Positions 27,946 through 36,532 of a stretch of 43,164 nucleotides of DNA are shown here, one piece after another; position 1 is the stretch's first letter, and the number at the start of each line of letters is the position of its first letter. Location of the stretch: NCBI GenBank assembly GCA_003151275.1, contig PLXC01000054.1:1-43164 (forward strand), given 5' to 3'. The DNA comes from Candidatus Melainabacteria bacterium. GTDB lineage: Bacteria; Cyanobacteriota; Vampirovibrionia; Obscuribacterales; Obscuribacteraceae. The translations under genes and the position numbers were made by a program. The notes beneath the pieces were generated by a model, which worked only from the letters and a program-made list of their open reading frames with translations, was not told the DNA's origin and made no database searches.

Positions 27946-29169
27946 TTAGAGCTGAGTGGCGGACTTTGCTGCAGCGATCGACGAGAGGTTGGTTTGTTTA
28001 ACTAAGTTTTGTGCAAGCGCGGCAAAAAATTTCTTTGCGCCGTGTCCGTTCAAATGGCTGCAATCCTGGAAGTCCGAAAGACTGAACATACTGTGATCGT
28101 CCATGTCGAGATATGCGACGTGATACTTGTCAGTAGTGTTTTTCAAGAAGTCATAGTACCGACGCAGCAAAGTCGGATCAACCAAATCGCGGTTGGGAGC
28201 GGTAATCGGCATGTTTACGACGACCATCGGAATGCCGCTTTCGTGCGCAAGGCGAATCATTTCTCCAAAGTTGCGCTCATGCTGCAAATACAATTTCACA
28301 TTAGGTGGATGGTATCGCATCTTGTAATGATCAAGATCTGCCAACGGATTCTTTTGTTTGGTTGTGTTAGAGCCTTCCTCGTCAAGGTTGAGAATTAAAG
28401 GTTTATACGCAGCGGGAAGCATCTTCCCCGTGGATCCTTTGTAAGCAGCAGCGCGAAAAAGATCGGTCGGATGCCCAGTTACGTCGCTCAAATAAGCAGC
28501 GCCATGCAGCCTGAGGTAACCAAAGAATTGTTCCACCGCGTCCAAATTGTGCGGTGTCAAAGCGCGCTCTGTATTTTGAGCGACCACCTGATAGAAGGGC
28601 TTGCCTTGAGGAAACTGATACTTGAGCAGAGATTGATGAACGTAAGTCTTGTCGACCAACGGCTGATCATTAGACATGAATTCAGCAGGAGCGGTGGCGC
28701 AGACTACAAATTTTGGACGTTTGCCAAGTTCAACTGCCCTCTTGAAGATCAAGTCATAGTCTGAGGCCATGCAGCCTCTTAAAGCCAGGTTTAGAACGCT
28801 GACATCAGTGCCGAGATCCTTTTTCAATTCATTCTCGAAAAAAGTTGCTTTGTCATAATCGTTGGCAAAACGTGCTTCTCGCAGTCCCCTATTAGTGGAC
28901 ATATCACTGAACTCGGCTGCCGTGCGCATCAAGGATGAGCCGAGGACCACCACAGATGGTTCCGTTTTAGTCGATAAGTAACTAATGGCTTTATGGCAAA
29001 TTCTATCTGGATTCGGAAATTGGGACTGATACCATTCCGGTAAAAGGTTAGGTACCAGACCTGTGGCAAGAGCATCGACACCGAGCAAGAGAATTGCTAT
29101 GAGCACGATCGGACTGTTGGCCCATCGCCGCCAGCCTTTCTGCTCAGTCGTCTTCTGCTGTAATTCCAT
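27946..29169 (-). CDS. SGNH hydrolase-like membrane-anchored protein (AlgX/AlgJ-type partner of MBOAT)
   Basis: A 407-residue protein with one N-terminal membrane anchor (about 20-40, IVLIAILLLGVDALATGL) and an extracytoplasmic SGNH-like domain. The nucleophile region is VLGSSLMRTA (S78/S79) and the catalytic D-x-x-H is D369-x2-H372 in DCSHLNGHG. Such proteins pass acyl groups, handed over by an MBOAT, to polysaccharide hydroxyls, as in alginate acetylation. The MBOAT gene lies 6 bases upstream, supporting that role. Polymer and acyl group are not determined. It has no AlgX-type carbohydrate-binding extension. Confidence 0.83.
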   Translation of the reverse strand: MELQQKTTEQKGWRRWANSPIVLIAILLLGVDALATGLVPNLLPEWYQSQFPNPDRICHKAISYLSTKTEPSVVVLGSSLMRTAAEFSDMSTNRGLREARFANDYDKATFFENELKKDLGTDVSVLNLALRGCMASDYDLIFKRAVELGKRPKFVVCATAPAEFMSNDQPLVDKTYVHQSLLKYQFPQGKPFYQVVAQNTERALTPHNLDAVEQFFGYLRLHGAAYLSDVTGHPTDLFRAAAYKGSTGKMLPAAYKPLILNLDEEGSNTTKQKNPLADLDHYKMRYHPPNVKLYLQHERNFGEMIRLAHESGIPMVVVNMPITAPNRDLVDPTLLRRYYDFLKNTTDKYHVAYLDMDDHSMFSLSDFQDCSHLNGHGAKKFFAALAQNLVKQTNLSSIAAAKSATQL

Positions 29170-29175
29170 TGCCGC

Positions 29176-30627
29176 CTAAAATTGAAAGTAAATGAAGGGC
29201 TGTGCTGCGTTAGACAAGAACGTAATCATCAGGACGACCAAAGCACTCCAATAGACTGCTTTAACCGGCACGGGAACAACTGAGAAGGCTTTTCTTTCAA
29301 TCAACTTGCTTAGTGGATAGTTAATCAATAACAAAATCAATGTCATGGCAATTACGATAGGCACCACCAAAGGCATCTCTTGCTTAAGCACTAAGAACTG
29401 GTGTCCTTCAATACTTGTGAAGATAGGACGCAAAAGCACCATGCGCTTGACGAAATTAAACGCTCCTTGAATATTGTTCATGCCGAAGAAAACGCAACCG
29501 ACGACAACCGCATTAAAAGTAAGAAGGACAGACATTCCATGAAATATCTTGGACTGCCAGAAAGCCTCAAACTGTGGCAATTTCCCTTTCACCACGACAA
29601 ATTCGCGGTGAACGATTAGACAAAGACCATGGTAGATGCCCCAAACTACGAAGTTCCAGGCTGCTCCGTGCCATAATCCGCCCAACGCCATGGTCAAAAA
29701 TATATTCCAATTGACGTTCCATTTGGTACCACGGGAGCCACCAATTGGGATAAACAAGTAATCACGCAACCAGGTTGAAAGTGAGATATGCCAGCGTCTC
29801 CAGAAGTCAGCCATGTTGGAGGCAATGAAGGGCAAATTGAAATTGATCGGAATGTGATAGCCGAACAACATTGCTGAGCCGCGGCCAATATCGGTGTAAG
29901 CAGAGAAATCGAAGTAGATCTGAAAAGCGAAGGCGTAAGCAAACAACCAGAGTTCAATGGCGCCATATGCTGACGGCTCTGCAAATCCCATCTGCACGAA
30001 GGTGGCAAGGTTATTGGCGAGCAAAAGTTTCTTCGCCATGCCCATGATGATCAGAGGCACACCCTCGTCAAAATCTGACAAGCTTGGTTTTTTCTCTTCC
30101 AGCATCTGGGCAACGAAGTCCGGATAACGTTTTACCGGTCCAGCGATTTGTGTCGGAAAAAATGCCGCAAACAATGCAAACAAAACAAACGAATTTACGG
30201 GTTTGTTGCCGCGGTAAATTTCGAAGAGATAGTGAATAAACTCAAATGTGAAGAACGAGATACCCAACGGCAAGATGATATTGCAGACCCATTGAGGATC
30301 TTTGTGTGTGAAGAGGTGCATAGTCGCAATGGCCGTGCCGATAACAAAGTTGGCGTATTTGAAAACGCCCAGGATGAGGAGGTTGATGCCAATGCCTATG
30401 CCAAGCAGCAACTTTCGTTTGTCCAGGTGACGATGCATGAATGCGCCCCAGACCCAGTTGAAGAAGGTCATCGGCACGATCAGCAGGATGAATTGTGGTA
30501 TCCAGCTCATGTAGAAGATGTAGCTGGCGAGAAGCAGCATCGGCAATCGCAGTTTGTGGGGCAAAACCCAGAACAGCGCGACAACGCAGGGGAGAAAGAG
30601 CAAATATTGGAGTGTAGTAAACAGCAT
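29176..30627 (-). CDS. MBOAT family O-acyltransferase (AlgI/DltB-like)
   Basis: A polytopic inner-membrane acyltransferase of 483 residues. It carries the AlgI-type blocks FPTQIAGPVKRY, FAFQIYFDFSAYTDI, FWRRWHISLSTWLRDYLFIPIGG (H280) and GGLWHGAAWNFVVWGIYHG, whose H320 corresponds to the essential His of AlgI. It would move an acyl group from a cytoplasmic donor across the membrane to the SGNH partner encoded next. Likely function: O-acetylation of a secreted polysaccharide, possibly one exported by the neighbouring ABC systems. Confidence 0.92.
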   Translation of the reverse strand: MLFTTLQYLLFLPCVVALFWVLPHKLRLPMLLLASYIFYMSWIPQFILLIVPMTFFNWVWGAFMHRHLDKRKLLLGIGIGINLLILGVFKYANFVIGTAIATMHLFTHKDPQWVCNIILPLGISFFTFEFIHYLFEIYRGNKPVNSFVLFALFAAFFPTQIAGPVKRYPDFVAQMLEEKKPSLSDFDEGVPLIIMGMAKKLLLANNLATFVQMGFAEPSAYGAIELWLFAYAFAFQIYFDFSAYTDIGRGSAMLFGYHIPINFNLPFIASNMADFWRRWHISLSTWLRDYLFIPIGGSRGTKWNVNWNIFLTMALGGLWHGAAWNFVVWGIYHGLCLIVHREFVVVKGKLPQFEAFWQSKIFHGMSVLLTFNAVVVGCVFFGMNNIQGAFNFVKRMVLLRPIFTSIEGHQFLVLKQEMPLVVPIVIAMTLILLLINYPLSKLIERKAFSVVPVPVKAVYWSALVVLMITFLSNAAQPFIYFQF

Positions 30628-30769
30628 TTACGTTCGCCGGTGCCAGGCTTGCATCAAACGGTTGTTGAGAGCGCCTAAGTGGGCTGTATGGTAACACGCG
30701 CCCCTGTTGTCAAACCGGAGAAAGATTTTAGGTAGAATGGAGAAAGGTACTGGTTGATGGAGAGGCAAA

Positions 30770-31141
30770 ATGACCCTTCAAGCCGATAAGAAATGTCCCT
30801 ATTGCGCCGAGAAGATCAAAGGGGCGGCTTCAATCTGCCGATACTGCAATCGAGCTGTTTTGGACCAAAAGCCTTGCACATTTTGCTGTGAACCTATTCG
30901 GCGCGAGGCAACTCGCTGCCGTTATTGCAACTTTGACCAGCAGTCATCTGAAAAACACCCAGAGGTAACCGGCATAGTGCCGGCCAGCCTCTCTTTTGGC
31001 TTTCAGGCACCCGCTTACACTCCGGTTTACACTCCGATTGCGCCCAAGAAGTGGCCGGAGCAGTGCCAGGCAGAGGAAGAATTTCAGCAGTGGCGTCAAC
31101 GCAGATTGGATGCCATCGCATATGGTGAACAAGATGAGTGA
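30770..31141 (+). CDS. Double zinc-ribbon protein
   Basis: A 123-residue protein with two CxxC...CxxC ribbons at about 9-26 (CPYC and CRYC) and 36-53 (CTFC and CRYC), followed by a linker and a charged helical end (EEEFQQWRQRRLDAI). It likely binds two zinc ions; function unknown. GGAGAGG lies before the ATG. It is the first gene of a three-gene operon; the next start overlaps its end in ATGAGTGA. Confidence 0.82.
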   Translation: MTLQADKKCPYCAEKIKGAASICRYCNRAVLDQKPCTFCCEPIRREATRCRYCNFDQQSSEKHPEVTGIVPASLSFGFQAPAYTPVYTPIAPKKWPEQCQAEEEFQQWRQRRLDAIAYGEQDE

Positions 31142-31439
31142 ATCACACAAGAAGTGCCCTCATTGCGCTGAAATCGTCGCTAGTGAAGCCATTTTGTGTC
31201 GCTTTTGCGATCGCGGTATTTCAAATGAGCATTATAAGAATTGTCCCTTGTGCGCCGAGATGATCTGGACGGACGCTGTCTTTTGCCGATATTGTAGGAG
31301 TACGCTCGATCAGAAAACGGAATGGCCAACACCGAATCGCAAAAAGTTGTTTACGCTGAATGAAGCGGCCACTTTGTTTCAACTAGATGACGCTTCTATC
31401 GACAAAATCTTCGAAGACATGAGAAGTAAAAAGAAGTGA
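31134..31439 (+). CDS. Second double zinc-ribbon protein with helix-turn-helix-like end
   Basis: A 101-residue paralogue of the previous protein with ribbons CPHC...CRFC and CPLC...CRYC in the first 60 residues. The last 30 residues, FTLNEAATLFQLDDASIDKIFED, resemble the short MerR/excisionase-type helix-turn-helix in which a helix pair chooses a groove. ATG 31134 gives the well-spaced start (GGTGAACAAG ahead); longer versions reaching back to 30996 are out of keeping. The end overlaps the thioredoxin-like gene by GTGA. Possibly a zinc-linked regulator or adaptor; that is inference. Confidence 0.78.
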   Translation: MSESHKKCPHCAEIVASEAILCRFCDRGISNEHYKNCPLCAEMIWTDAVFCRYCRSTLDQKTEWPTPNRKKLFTLNEAATLFQLDDASIDKIFEDMRSKKK

Positions 31440-32158
31440 AAACTAAATTTATCCTTCTCGGGTTCGGAATGGTTGGTTGGATCGGCGGCTCAATTACTTC
31501 AGCGGATGCCGCTGCAGATCTGTACAAACGCGCTGTTCTAAATTATCAAGCTCATCACTATTCTTCCGCGCTTGCTGACCTCGAACGACTGGAGGCTGCA
31601 TACCCGACCAACGCCATGGTTCGCTATTACCGAGCCCTTTGCTATCAGGGAACCAACCAAATTTCGTTAGCGAAGAAGGACTTTGAGTGGGTTGCAACAA
31701 ACTGCCCGGATGCGAAGGTTAAGCAATTGGGAGCAATCGGTCTGCGAAACCTAGGCGCTTATCGCAGTCAAGTCACTGGCTACGTTGGTACCGGCAACTC
31801 GCCGATCGCGGTCAGGCAGTCATCTTCCGCGTCAAATCTAAGTTCATCCAATTCACCGAATTCTAATTCTAATTCGTCAAATAAGTTGCGCAAAATTCTT
31901 GAGTTCACCAGTGTAACCTGTCCAACGTGCATAACTTTCGCGCCAATTTTTGAGCAAACAAAAGGGAAATATCCGGGACTAGAACTGCGATCGTTGGATG
32001 TCGCCGACGCAAACAACTCTTCGCTTGTCGAGCAATATAGTGTCAAAAATTATCCGACCATTGTGTTTCTTTCGAATAGTGGATCAGTCTTGTTCAAGCG
32101 AGCAGGTGCTCCGAACAGCGTCGCTGATTTCTCCAGGTTGATCGATTCTTACCGATAA
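31436..32158 (+). CDS. Secreted TPR-thioredoxin fusion protein
   Basis: A 240-residue protein with a signal peptide (1-25, ending TSADAAA), a TPR-like helical part at about 26-110, and a Ser/Asn-rich linker at about 128-149. A thioredoxin fold fills 150-240 with the redox motif C162-P-T-C165 (in SVTCPTCITFAP) and the cis-Pro in KNYPTIVFL. The Trp usually before the first Cys is a Thr here. It should act in the periplasm, reducing or shuffling disulfides or delivering electrons. Start is GTG 31436, overlapping the previous stop. It ends 3 bases before the opposing sbcD stop. Confidence 0.85.
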   Translation: MKTKFILLGFGMVGWIGGSITSADAAADLYKRAVLNYQAHHYSSALADLERLEAAYPTNAMVRYYRALCYQGTNQISLAKKDFEWVATNCPDAKVKQLGAIGLRNLGAYRSQVTGYVGTGNSPIAVRQSSSASNLSSSNSPNSNSNSSNKLRKILEFTSVTCPTCITFAPIFEQTKGKYPGLELRSLDVADANNSSLVEQYSVKNYPTIVFLSNSGSVLFKRAGAPNSVADFSRLIDSYR

Positions 32159-32161
32159 AGT

Positions 32162-33403
32162 CTAGCTTTGACCGCAATGCAAATCGCAATCAATTTCTTC
32201 CATCATGGCCCGAGCCCGTTCTACTAGCTGTTCTTTGCGGTCGGGTGCGACTTCATCCAGATATGTTGCAAGTGCAGCGATAGGTGAACTGACTGAAGTT
32301 TCGGTCAACTGCGGTAAACGGGCGCGACTGTGATTGGAAACAATTTCAGGGTAAATTTTGCAAGTTAAAGCCTCACGGGAGCATGCTTGGAGCTCATCTT
32401 CGTTGATCAGTTCTAATTGCTCTTGATTGATCTTATAGCGAACACGCAAAACGCAACCAGGTTTAATTGCCTTTTCAATTTTCTCGCGCAGCTTGGCAGT
32501 TGGATCCTCTGAGTTTGTAAGATCGGCTTCTACTGTCACAAAAGGGCGAGGGTCGATTGAATGAAACTTAAATTCAACATTCTTGCGATCCATGATCACG
32601 TGAATGAATCCCTTATCTTCCCTTTCTTCTCCGAAGTCGACACGCTCAATGCTACCGGCATAAGCGATGGTGGGATGCTGCTCTCGAATAACTTGGTGCC
32701 GATGAATATGTCCGAGCGCCACATAATCCAAGCGAGGATCTATGAACATTTCGACGGGAAATGTAAGTGTATATCCGATTAACAATTCTTGTTCGATCCC
32801 CGCTAAGGCTCTATCCAAACTCATGTGAGCAGTGACAACTGTTGGCAGACTTGGATCCAGCCCCTCATAATATCCACGCAACATATCGGTGATCTTTTCT
32901 ATCAGCAATCTATCCAAAGTAGCAGCGGGAAGATTGGCGTACTTTTCTAAAGTCATCATCTGGTGCCGCGTAATGTGCGGCAGTCCAATCAATTGAAAGG
33001 CACCATTAGCAGTGTCAATAACACGATTAGTGGGCTTATCGATCGTGATCACTCCAGGCACTTCGAGGCTCTGAAAGACAGACATGGAGTGGCTTGATGT
33101 GGACCGCAGTATTTGATCGTGATTGCCAACGACGAGGATGGTCTGAACACCGGCGTTTGACAAACGCTTCAGCTCAGAAGCAAACATTTTTTGATAGACA
33201 GGCTCCGGCGATGCATTCCTATATGCGTCACCAGAAAATAAAAATATGTCCACCTTTTTTTCGATCGCAAAATCAACTGTTTTGGCCAGAGCTTTGACAA
33301 AATCTTCAAAGCGGACGTTCATTCCTGTGAGTGGATTGACGCGTCCGTGAGATTCGCCCGAACCGAAATGTATATCAGATACGTGGATTAGCTGAATTGG
33401 CAT
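32162..33403 (-). CDS. sbcD: SbcD/Mre11-like exonuclease subunit
   Basis: A calcineurin-like metallophosphoesterase of 413 residues, the nuclease subunit of the SbcCD DNA repair complex, which opens hairpins and trims double-strand ends. The metal motifs are VSDIHFG (D10, H12), SGDAYR (D59), VVGNHDQ (94-96), TAHMSLD and GHIHRH, followed by the SbcD-type SIERVDFGEE. The C-terminal 130 residues are the capping region. No sbcC lies next to it here, so the partner must be elsewhere or this is a lone family member. It converges with the thioredoxin-like gene, with no terminator between. Confidence 0.87.
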   Translation of the reverse strand: MPIQLIHVSDIHFGSGESHGRVNPLTGMNVRFEDFVKALAKTVDFAIEKKVDIFLFSGDAYRNASPEPVYQKMFASELKRLSNAGVQTILVVGNHDQILRSTSSHSMSVFQSLEVPGVITIDKPTNRVIDTANGAFQLIGLPHITRHQMMTLEKYANLPAATLDRLLIEKITDMLRGYYEGLDPSLPTVVTAHMSLDRALAGIEQELLIGYTLTFPVEMFIDPRLDYVALGHIHRHQVIREQHPTIAYAGSIERVDFGEEREDKGFIHVIMDRKNVEFKFHSIDPRPFVTVEADLTNSEDPTAKLREKIEKAIKPGCVLRVRYKINQEQLELINEDELQACSREALTCKIYPEIVSNHSRARLPQLTETSVSSPIAALATYLDEVAPDRKEQLVERARAMMEEIDCDLHCGQS

Positions 33404-33434
33404 AGTCTGTCCATATTAGGCTATAGGACCCGAT

Positions 33435-33674
33435 GTAGCCAGTTAGTTATTGCTGATGCCAACCTGGCGATTCGAGACACGCAGGATGCGAGCGCTCAGT
33501 TTCGTGCGTTACGAATAATGGGCGCTAAAATTATTTCATGCTACTAATTGATATACACTTGCATCGCGGCACAGCGTTGCAGCGGCCACTACAGCGAGTG
33601 AACTGTCTGAGTGGCGTGACTTCTAATCGCTACACTGCCAGCATGCGGCTGATTAGCTAACGAGAACTGGCTAC
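33435..33674. other. Intergenic region bounded by a 10-bp inverted repeat
   Basis: GTAGCCAGTT (33435-33444) and AACTGGCTAC (33665-33674) are perfect inverted repeats at the two ends of the 294-base gap between sbcD and rlmD. The next 15-20 bases inside them have only partial similarity (GTTA shared). No target-site duplication is evident. It could be a small MITE-like element or coincidence. No coding frame or RNA gene is seen inside. Confidence 0.3.
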
Positions 33675-33697
33675 TAAACGAAACGGGTTCCTTATCA

Positions 33698-35203
33698 ATG
33701 TCTAAAGCTACTAGAAGTCACTCACTGTCAAAAGGACAGCGACACAAGGTCACTATTGAATCGCTCGCTCCTGGAGGAGAAGGGGTTGCAAAGAGCCTGG
33801 GTCCCCCCATTTTCATCAACCGGGTGGTGCCAGGAGACGTTGTCGAAATCGAGCTATTTGATGTACGCAAAGATTTCGCAAAAGCAAAAGTAACCAGCAT
33901 CATCTCTCCTTCGGAACATCGAACTGAGCCTCCATGCCCGCTGTTCAAAGTTTGTGGTGGCTGTCAGTGGCAACACATGACATACGAATATCAGCTAGTC
34001 GCCAAGGAAGACATCGTTAAACAAGCACTAAAGCACATCGGCAAATTAGACACGAACATCGTGAAAACCATCATCGGTGCCGAGGAGAGCTTGCATTATC
34101 GGAACAAGGCTCAATTCCCCGTTAAACATCCGCATGGCAGCGACCGTATTCTAGCGGGATATTACAGACAAGATTCTCACGAACTCGTCAACATCAAACA
34201 CTGTCCAGTTCAACCAGAACCAATGGATCATGTGCTTGAGCTGACCAAAGCAATTTGCGAAGAACACGGTATTACTGCTTACGACGAAAAATCGCATAAA
34301 GGATTACTTCGCCACATCAACATCCGCTTCAGCTTCGAACATCGCAAATCATTGGTAACACTGGTTCTTAATGCTTCGGCGACGTCTGCCGATGACTTCA
34401 CCAATCTCAAATGCTATGACTCGATTCGACAGGCTGCAGAAGCGCTTACGGACGCTATTCCTGACGTAGTCGGGGTGTCGATCAATTTAAACAATGAGAG
34501 AGGCAATAAAATTCTGGGTGACTTGACGTTTCCAATTGCCGGAGCTGACAGGATTCAAGAAGTTCTTCGCACTAGTCGCCAAGATTTTCCGGAAGCACTT
34601 AGAACTGGGCTCAAGTTCGATTTGTCATCGAGCAGTTTTTTCCAAGTCAACACGCAACAAGCAGTTAAGTTGTTGGAACAAGTCTATCTGGCAGTGGCTG
34701 ATATGCATAAAGACAATCTCACAATCGTGGATGCATACGCAGGCGTGGGCGCAATTTCGCTCTGGCTCGCTTCATCAGCAAACAAAGTAATAGCAATTGA
34801 GGACCACCCGGCAGCAGTTCTGGATGGTTTGCAAAACGCGCAATTGAACAGCATCCACAACGTGGAATTCAAAGAGGGACGAGTCGAAGACATCCTGCTG
34901 GAGATGCGCAACGAAGGGATATCAGTCGATGTTGTAGTCGTAGATCCGCCGCGCAAAGGCATGAGTGCCGAAGCGATAGAGGCTTTGCTCTGGGCTGAGC
35001 CTGAGCGGATTATCTATGTCAGTTGTAACCCCGCCACTTTGGCAAGAGACTTAAAAGCGCTTGAACTGGGAGTGATGAAATCGGCACAAGATGGGGATAA
35101 AGAGGAATTTGTCGGGTATAAAACTAAGCAGGTTCAGCCTGTTGATTTGTTTCCCCAAACGTTCCATGTGGAATCAGTATCGGTACTAGAGAGGCTTCGT
35201 TGA
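33698..35203 (+). CDS. rlmD: 23S rRNA (uracil-5-)-methyltransferase RumA/RlmD-type
   Basis: A SAM-dependent uracil C5-methyltransferase of the TrmA/RlmC/RlmD family, 501 residues. An N-terminal TRAM domain (about 14-70) precedes a four-Cys iron-sulfur site (C80, C86, C89, C169). The SAM-binding motif is DAYAGVG (345-351), VDPPRKG is at 415-421, and the catalytic Cys is C443 in YVSCNPATLARDL. The TRAM domain plus the Fe-S site is the pattern of RlmD rather than TrmA; U1939 specificity is assumed from the family. The start at ATG 33698 has no strong ribosome site. A GNAT gene follows after 3 bases. Confidence 0.88.
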   Translation: MSKATRSHSLSKGQRHKVTIESLAPGGEGVAKSLGPPIFINRVVPGDVVEIELFDVRKDFAKAKVTSIISPSEHRTEPPCPLFKVCGGCQWQHMTYEYQLVAKEDIVKQALKHIGKLDTNIVKTIIGAEESLHYRNKAQFPVKHPHGSDRILAGYYRQDSHELVNIKHCPVQPEPMDHVLELTKAICEEHGITAYDEKSHKGLLRHINIRFSFEHRKSLVTLVLNASATSADDFTNLKCYDSIRQAAEALTDAIPDVVGVSINLNNERGNKILGDLTFPIAGADRIQEVLRTSRQDFPEALRTGLKFDLSSSSFFQVNTQQAVKLLEQVYLAVADMHKDNLTIVDAYAGVGAISLWLASSANKVIAIEDHPAAVLDGLQNAQLNSIHNVEFKEGRVEDILLEMRNEGISVDVVVVDPPRKGMSAEAIEALLWAEPERIIYVSCNPATLARDLKALELGVMKSAQDGDKEEFVGYKTKQVQPVDLFPQTFHVESVSVLERLR

Positions 35204-35206
35204 TAG

Positions 35207-35665
35207 ATGGTCCTGTCGGGTATTTGGAAGAGGTATGAGAGCTCTAAAGAACCCCTACCGCCAAATTTGTTCTTCAGCCACAATAAAGAAGTCCCGCCTG
35301 AAGATGTTCAGGAAATTTGCGCATCGGTCGGCTGGAGTCGGCGCGAGCCAGCCCTGATCACAAGAGCTCTACAAAACAGTCTTGCCGTTGTCTCAGCCTG
35401 GGATGATAAGGTCATGGTCGGCTTTGCCAGAGCGACCGGCGACAAAGTCTTCAACGCCACGATTTGGGACGTTGTTGTCCGACCCAGCCACCAGCGGCGC
35501 GGCATCGGGATGCTTGTGATGCATGAACTGCTCAAAGAGTTGGACACTTACGACATTCCCCTGGTCACGCTCTATGCGGATCCTGGAACGGATGGGTTCT
35601 ATCGCCGCTTCGGTTTCATGGCTGATCCGTCAGGGGTTCGGGGCATGTTTCGCGAAAAGCTCTAG
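35207..35665 (+). CDS. GNAT family N-acetyltransferase
   Basis: A 152-residue acetyltransferase. The acetyl-CoA site is VVRPSHQRRGIGMLVMHELL (about 91-110), with the Q/R-x-x-G-x-G/A signature QRRGIG, and the final YADPGTDGFYRRFGF is a typical GNAT motif B. A cyanobacterial/plastid-style GNAT resemblance is suggested by ALITRALQNSLAVVSAWDD. It begins 3 bases after the methyltransferase stop and is likely cotranscribed. The substrate is unknown. Confidence 0.86.
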   Translation: MVLSGIWKRYESSKEPLPPNLFFSHNKEVPPEDVQEICASVGWSRREPALITRALQNSLAVVSAWDDKVMVGFARATGDKVFNATIWDVVVRPSHQRRGIGMLVMHELLKELDTYDIPLVTLYADPGTDGFYRRFGFMADPSGVRGMFREKL

Positions 35666-35887
35666 TCCTCGAACCGGAATTTTTCGTTAAAAGGGTAACA
35701 GTTCCCGGTTGAGGCGTTCTTTCGAGGGCGCCAGTCATGCTAAAGTTTGAATCCGCAGATATAGCTTTGGCGTATCCGTGGATAGTCCGTGCACCGTGGG
35801 GTCAAGCAGTCAAGCTGCCGACTCTGCAAGATGCCCGACTTGTCTCATTTATAGATCGATTCGTAAGCTGCTGGCTTAGGGGATGTC

Positions 35888-36442
35888 ATGAAGATTATTT
35901 TGCAACAGAATGTTCAAAAGCTCGGCAAAGCCGGAGATATAGTTGAATCGTCCGATGGATTCTTCCGCAACTTCCTTCAGCCGCGAAAGCTTGCTGTGGT
36001 GGCCACGACCGGAACTCTAAAGAAAAGAGAGGAAGACCTCGAGACGTTGAAAAAGAAGGCAACCGCTTCTCATCAAGTCTCAGTTGACCTGGCTGAAAAA
36101 ATCAACGCTCTAGAGACTATCGTTTTAACGGTTAAGGCCGGTGAAGGCGGAAAGCTTTACGGCAAAATCACGAACAAAGAAATTGCTCAAGCTTTGGAAA
36201 AATTGGTCGGAGTGGAAATCGACAAGCGAATCGTCAGACCGGTTGATGAAATCAGTGCCCTGGGCATCTATCGCGTCATTGTCAAACTAGCACCTGAAGT
36301 GCAGGCCGAGATTAGTGTCGAAGTGCTCAAAGAAGGCGCTCCTCTTAAGGTCAAGAAAGAAGAAGAAGAGCCAGTCGCTACAGAAGCGGAGCAAAATCAG
36401 GACTCCGAAGAAGCACCGATTGAAGAACCGTCTGCTGTTTAA
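35888..36442 (+). CDS. rplI: 50S ribosomal protein L9 with acidic tail
   Basis: Ribosomal protein L9, binding 23S rRNA near the L1 stalk. It starts MKIILQQNVQKLGKAGDIVE, then has DGFFRNFLQPRKLA, the helix 40-75, and the C-terminal lobe GGKLYGKITNKEIAQAL. L9 is usually about 148 residues; this one has 184. The extra ~35 residues are an acidic, disordered-looking tail (KKEEEEPVATEAEQNQDSEEAPIEE split across the end). AGGGG lies 6 bases before the ATG. Its terminator follows at 36466. rpsF, rpsR and dnaB, often beside rplI, are not here. Confidence 0.95.
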   Translation: MKIILQQNVQKLGKAGDIVESSDGFFRNFLQPRKLAVVATTGTLKKREEDLETLKKKATASHQVSVDLAEKINALETIVLTVKAGEGGKLYGKITNKEIAQALEKLVGVEIDKRIVRPVDEISALGIYRVIVKLAPEVQAEISVEVLKEGAPLKVKKEEEEPVATEAEQNQDSEEAPIEEPSAV

Positions 36443-36465
36443 TTGACCTGATACCACATTTGGTG

Positions 36466-36490
36466 ACGCAGTCCGCAAGGGCTGCGTTTT
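36466..36490 (+). terminator. Rho-independent terminator of rplI
   Basis: ACGCAGTCC pairs with GGGCTGCGT (one T-G wobble) around a GCAA tetraloop, followed by TTTT. It lies 24 bases after the L9 stop codon. Confidence 0.8.
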
Positions 36491-36532
36491 CCTTTAGCAG
36501 CGCAAATTTAACGCGATGTCTGATCAACCACT

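Noticed and set aside
30148..30678. 176-codon plus-strand frame opposite the MBOAT gene
   Set aside because: It is fully antisense to a well-supported membrane enzyme, with no ribosome site and a charge-rich composition expected from reversed hydrophobic codons.
33446..33475. A second epimerase remnant after sbcD
   Set aside because: The shared piece with the epimerase gene is only about 14 bases (CCAACCTGGCGAT region) and does not extend, so chance explains it.
35737..35946. 69-codon frame upstream of rplI
   Set aside because: It overlaps the start of L9 by 59 bases, lacks a ribosome site, and has no family resemblance.
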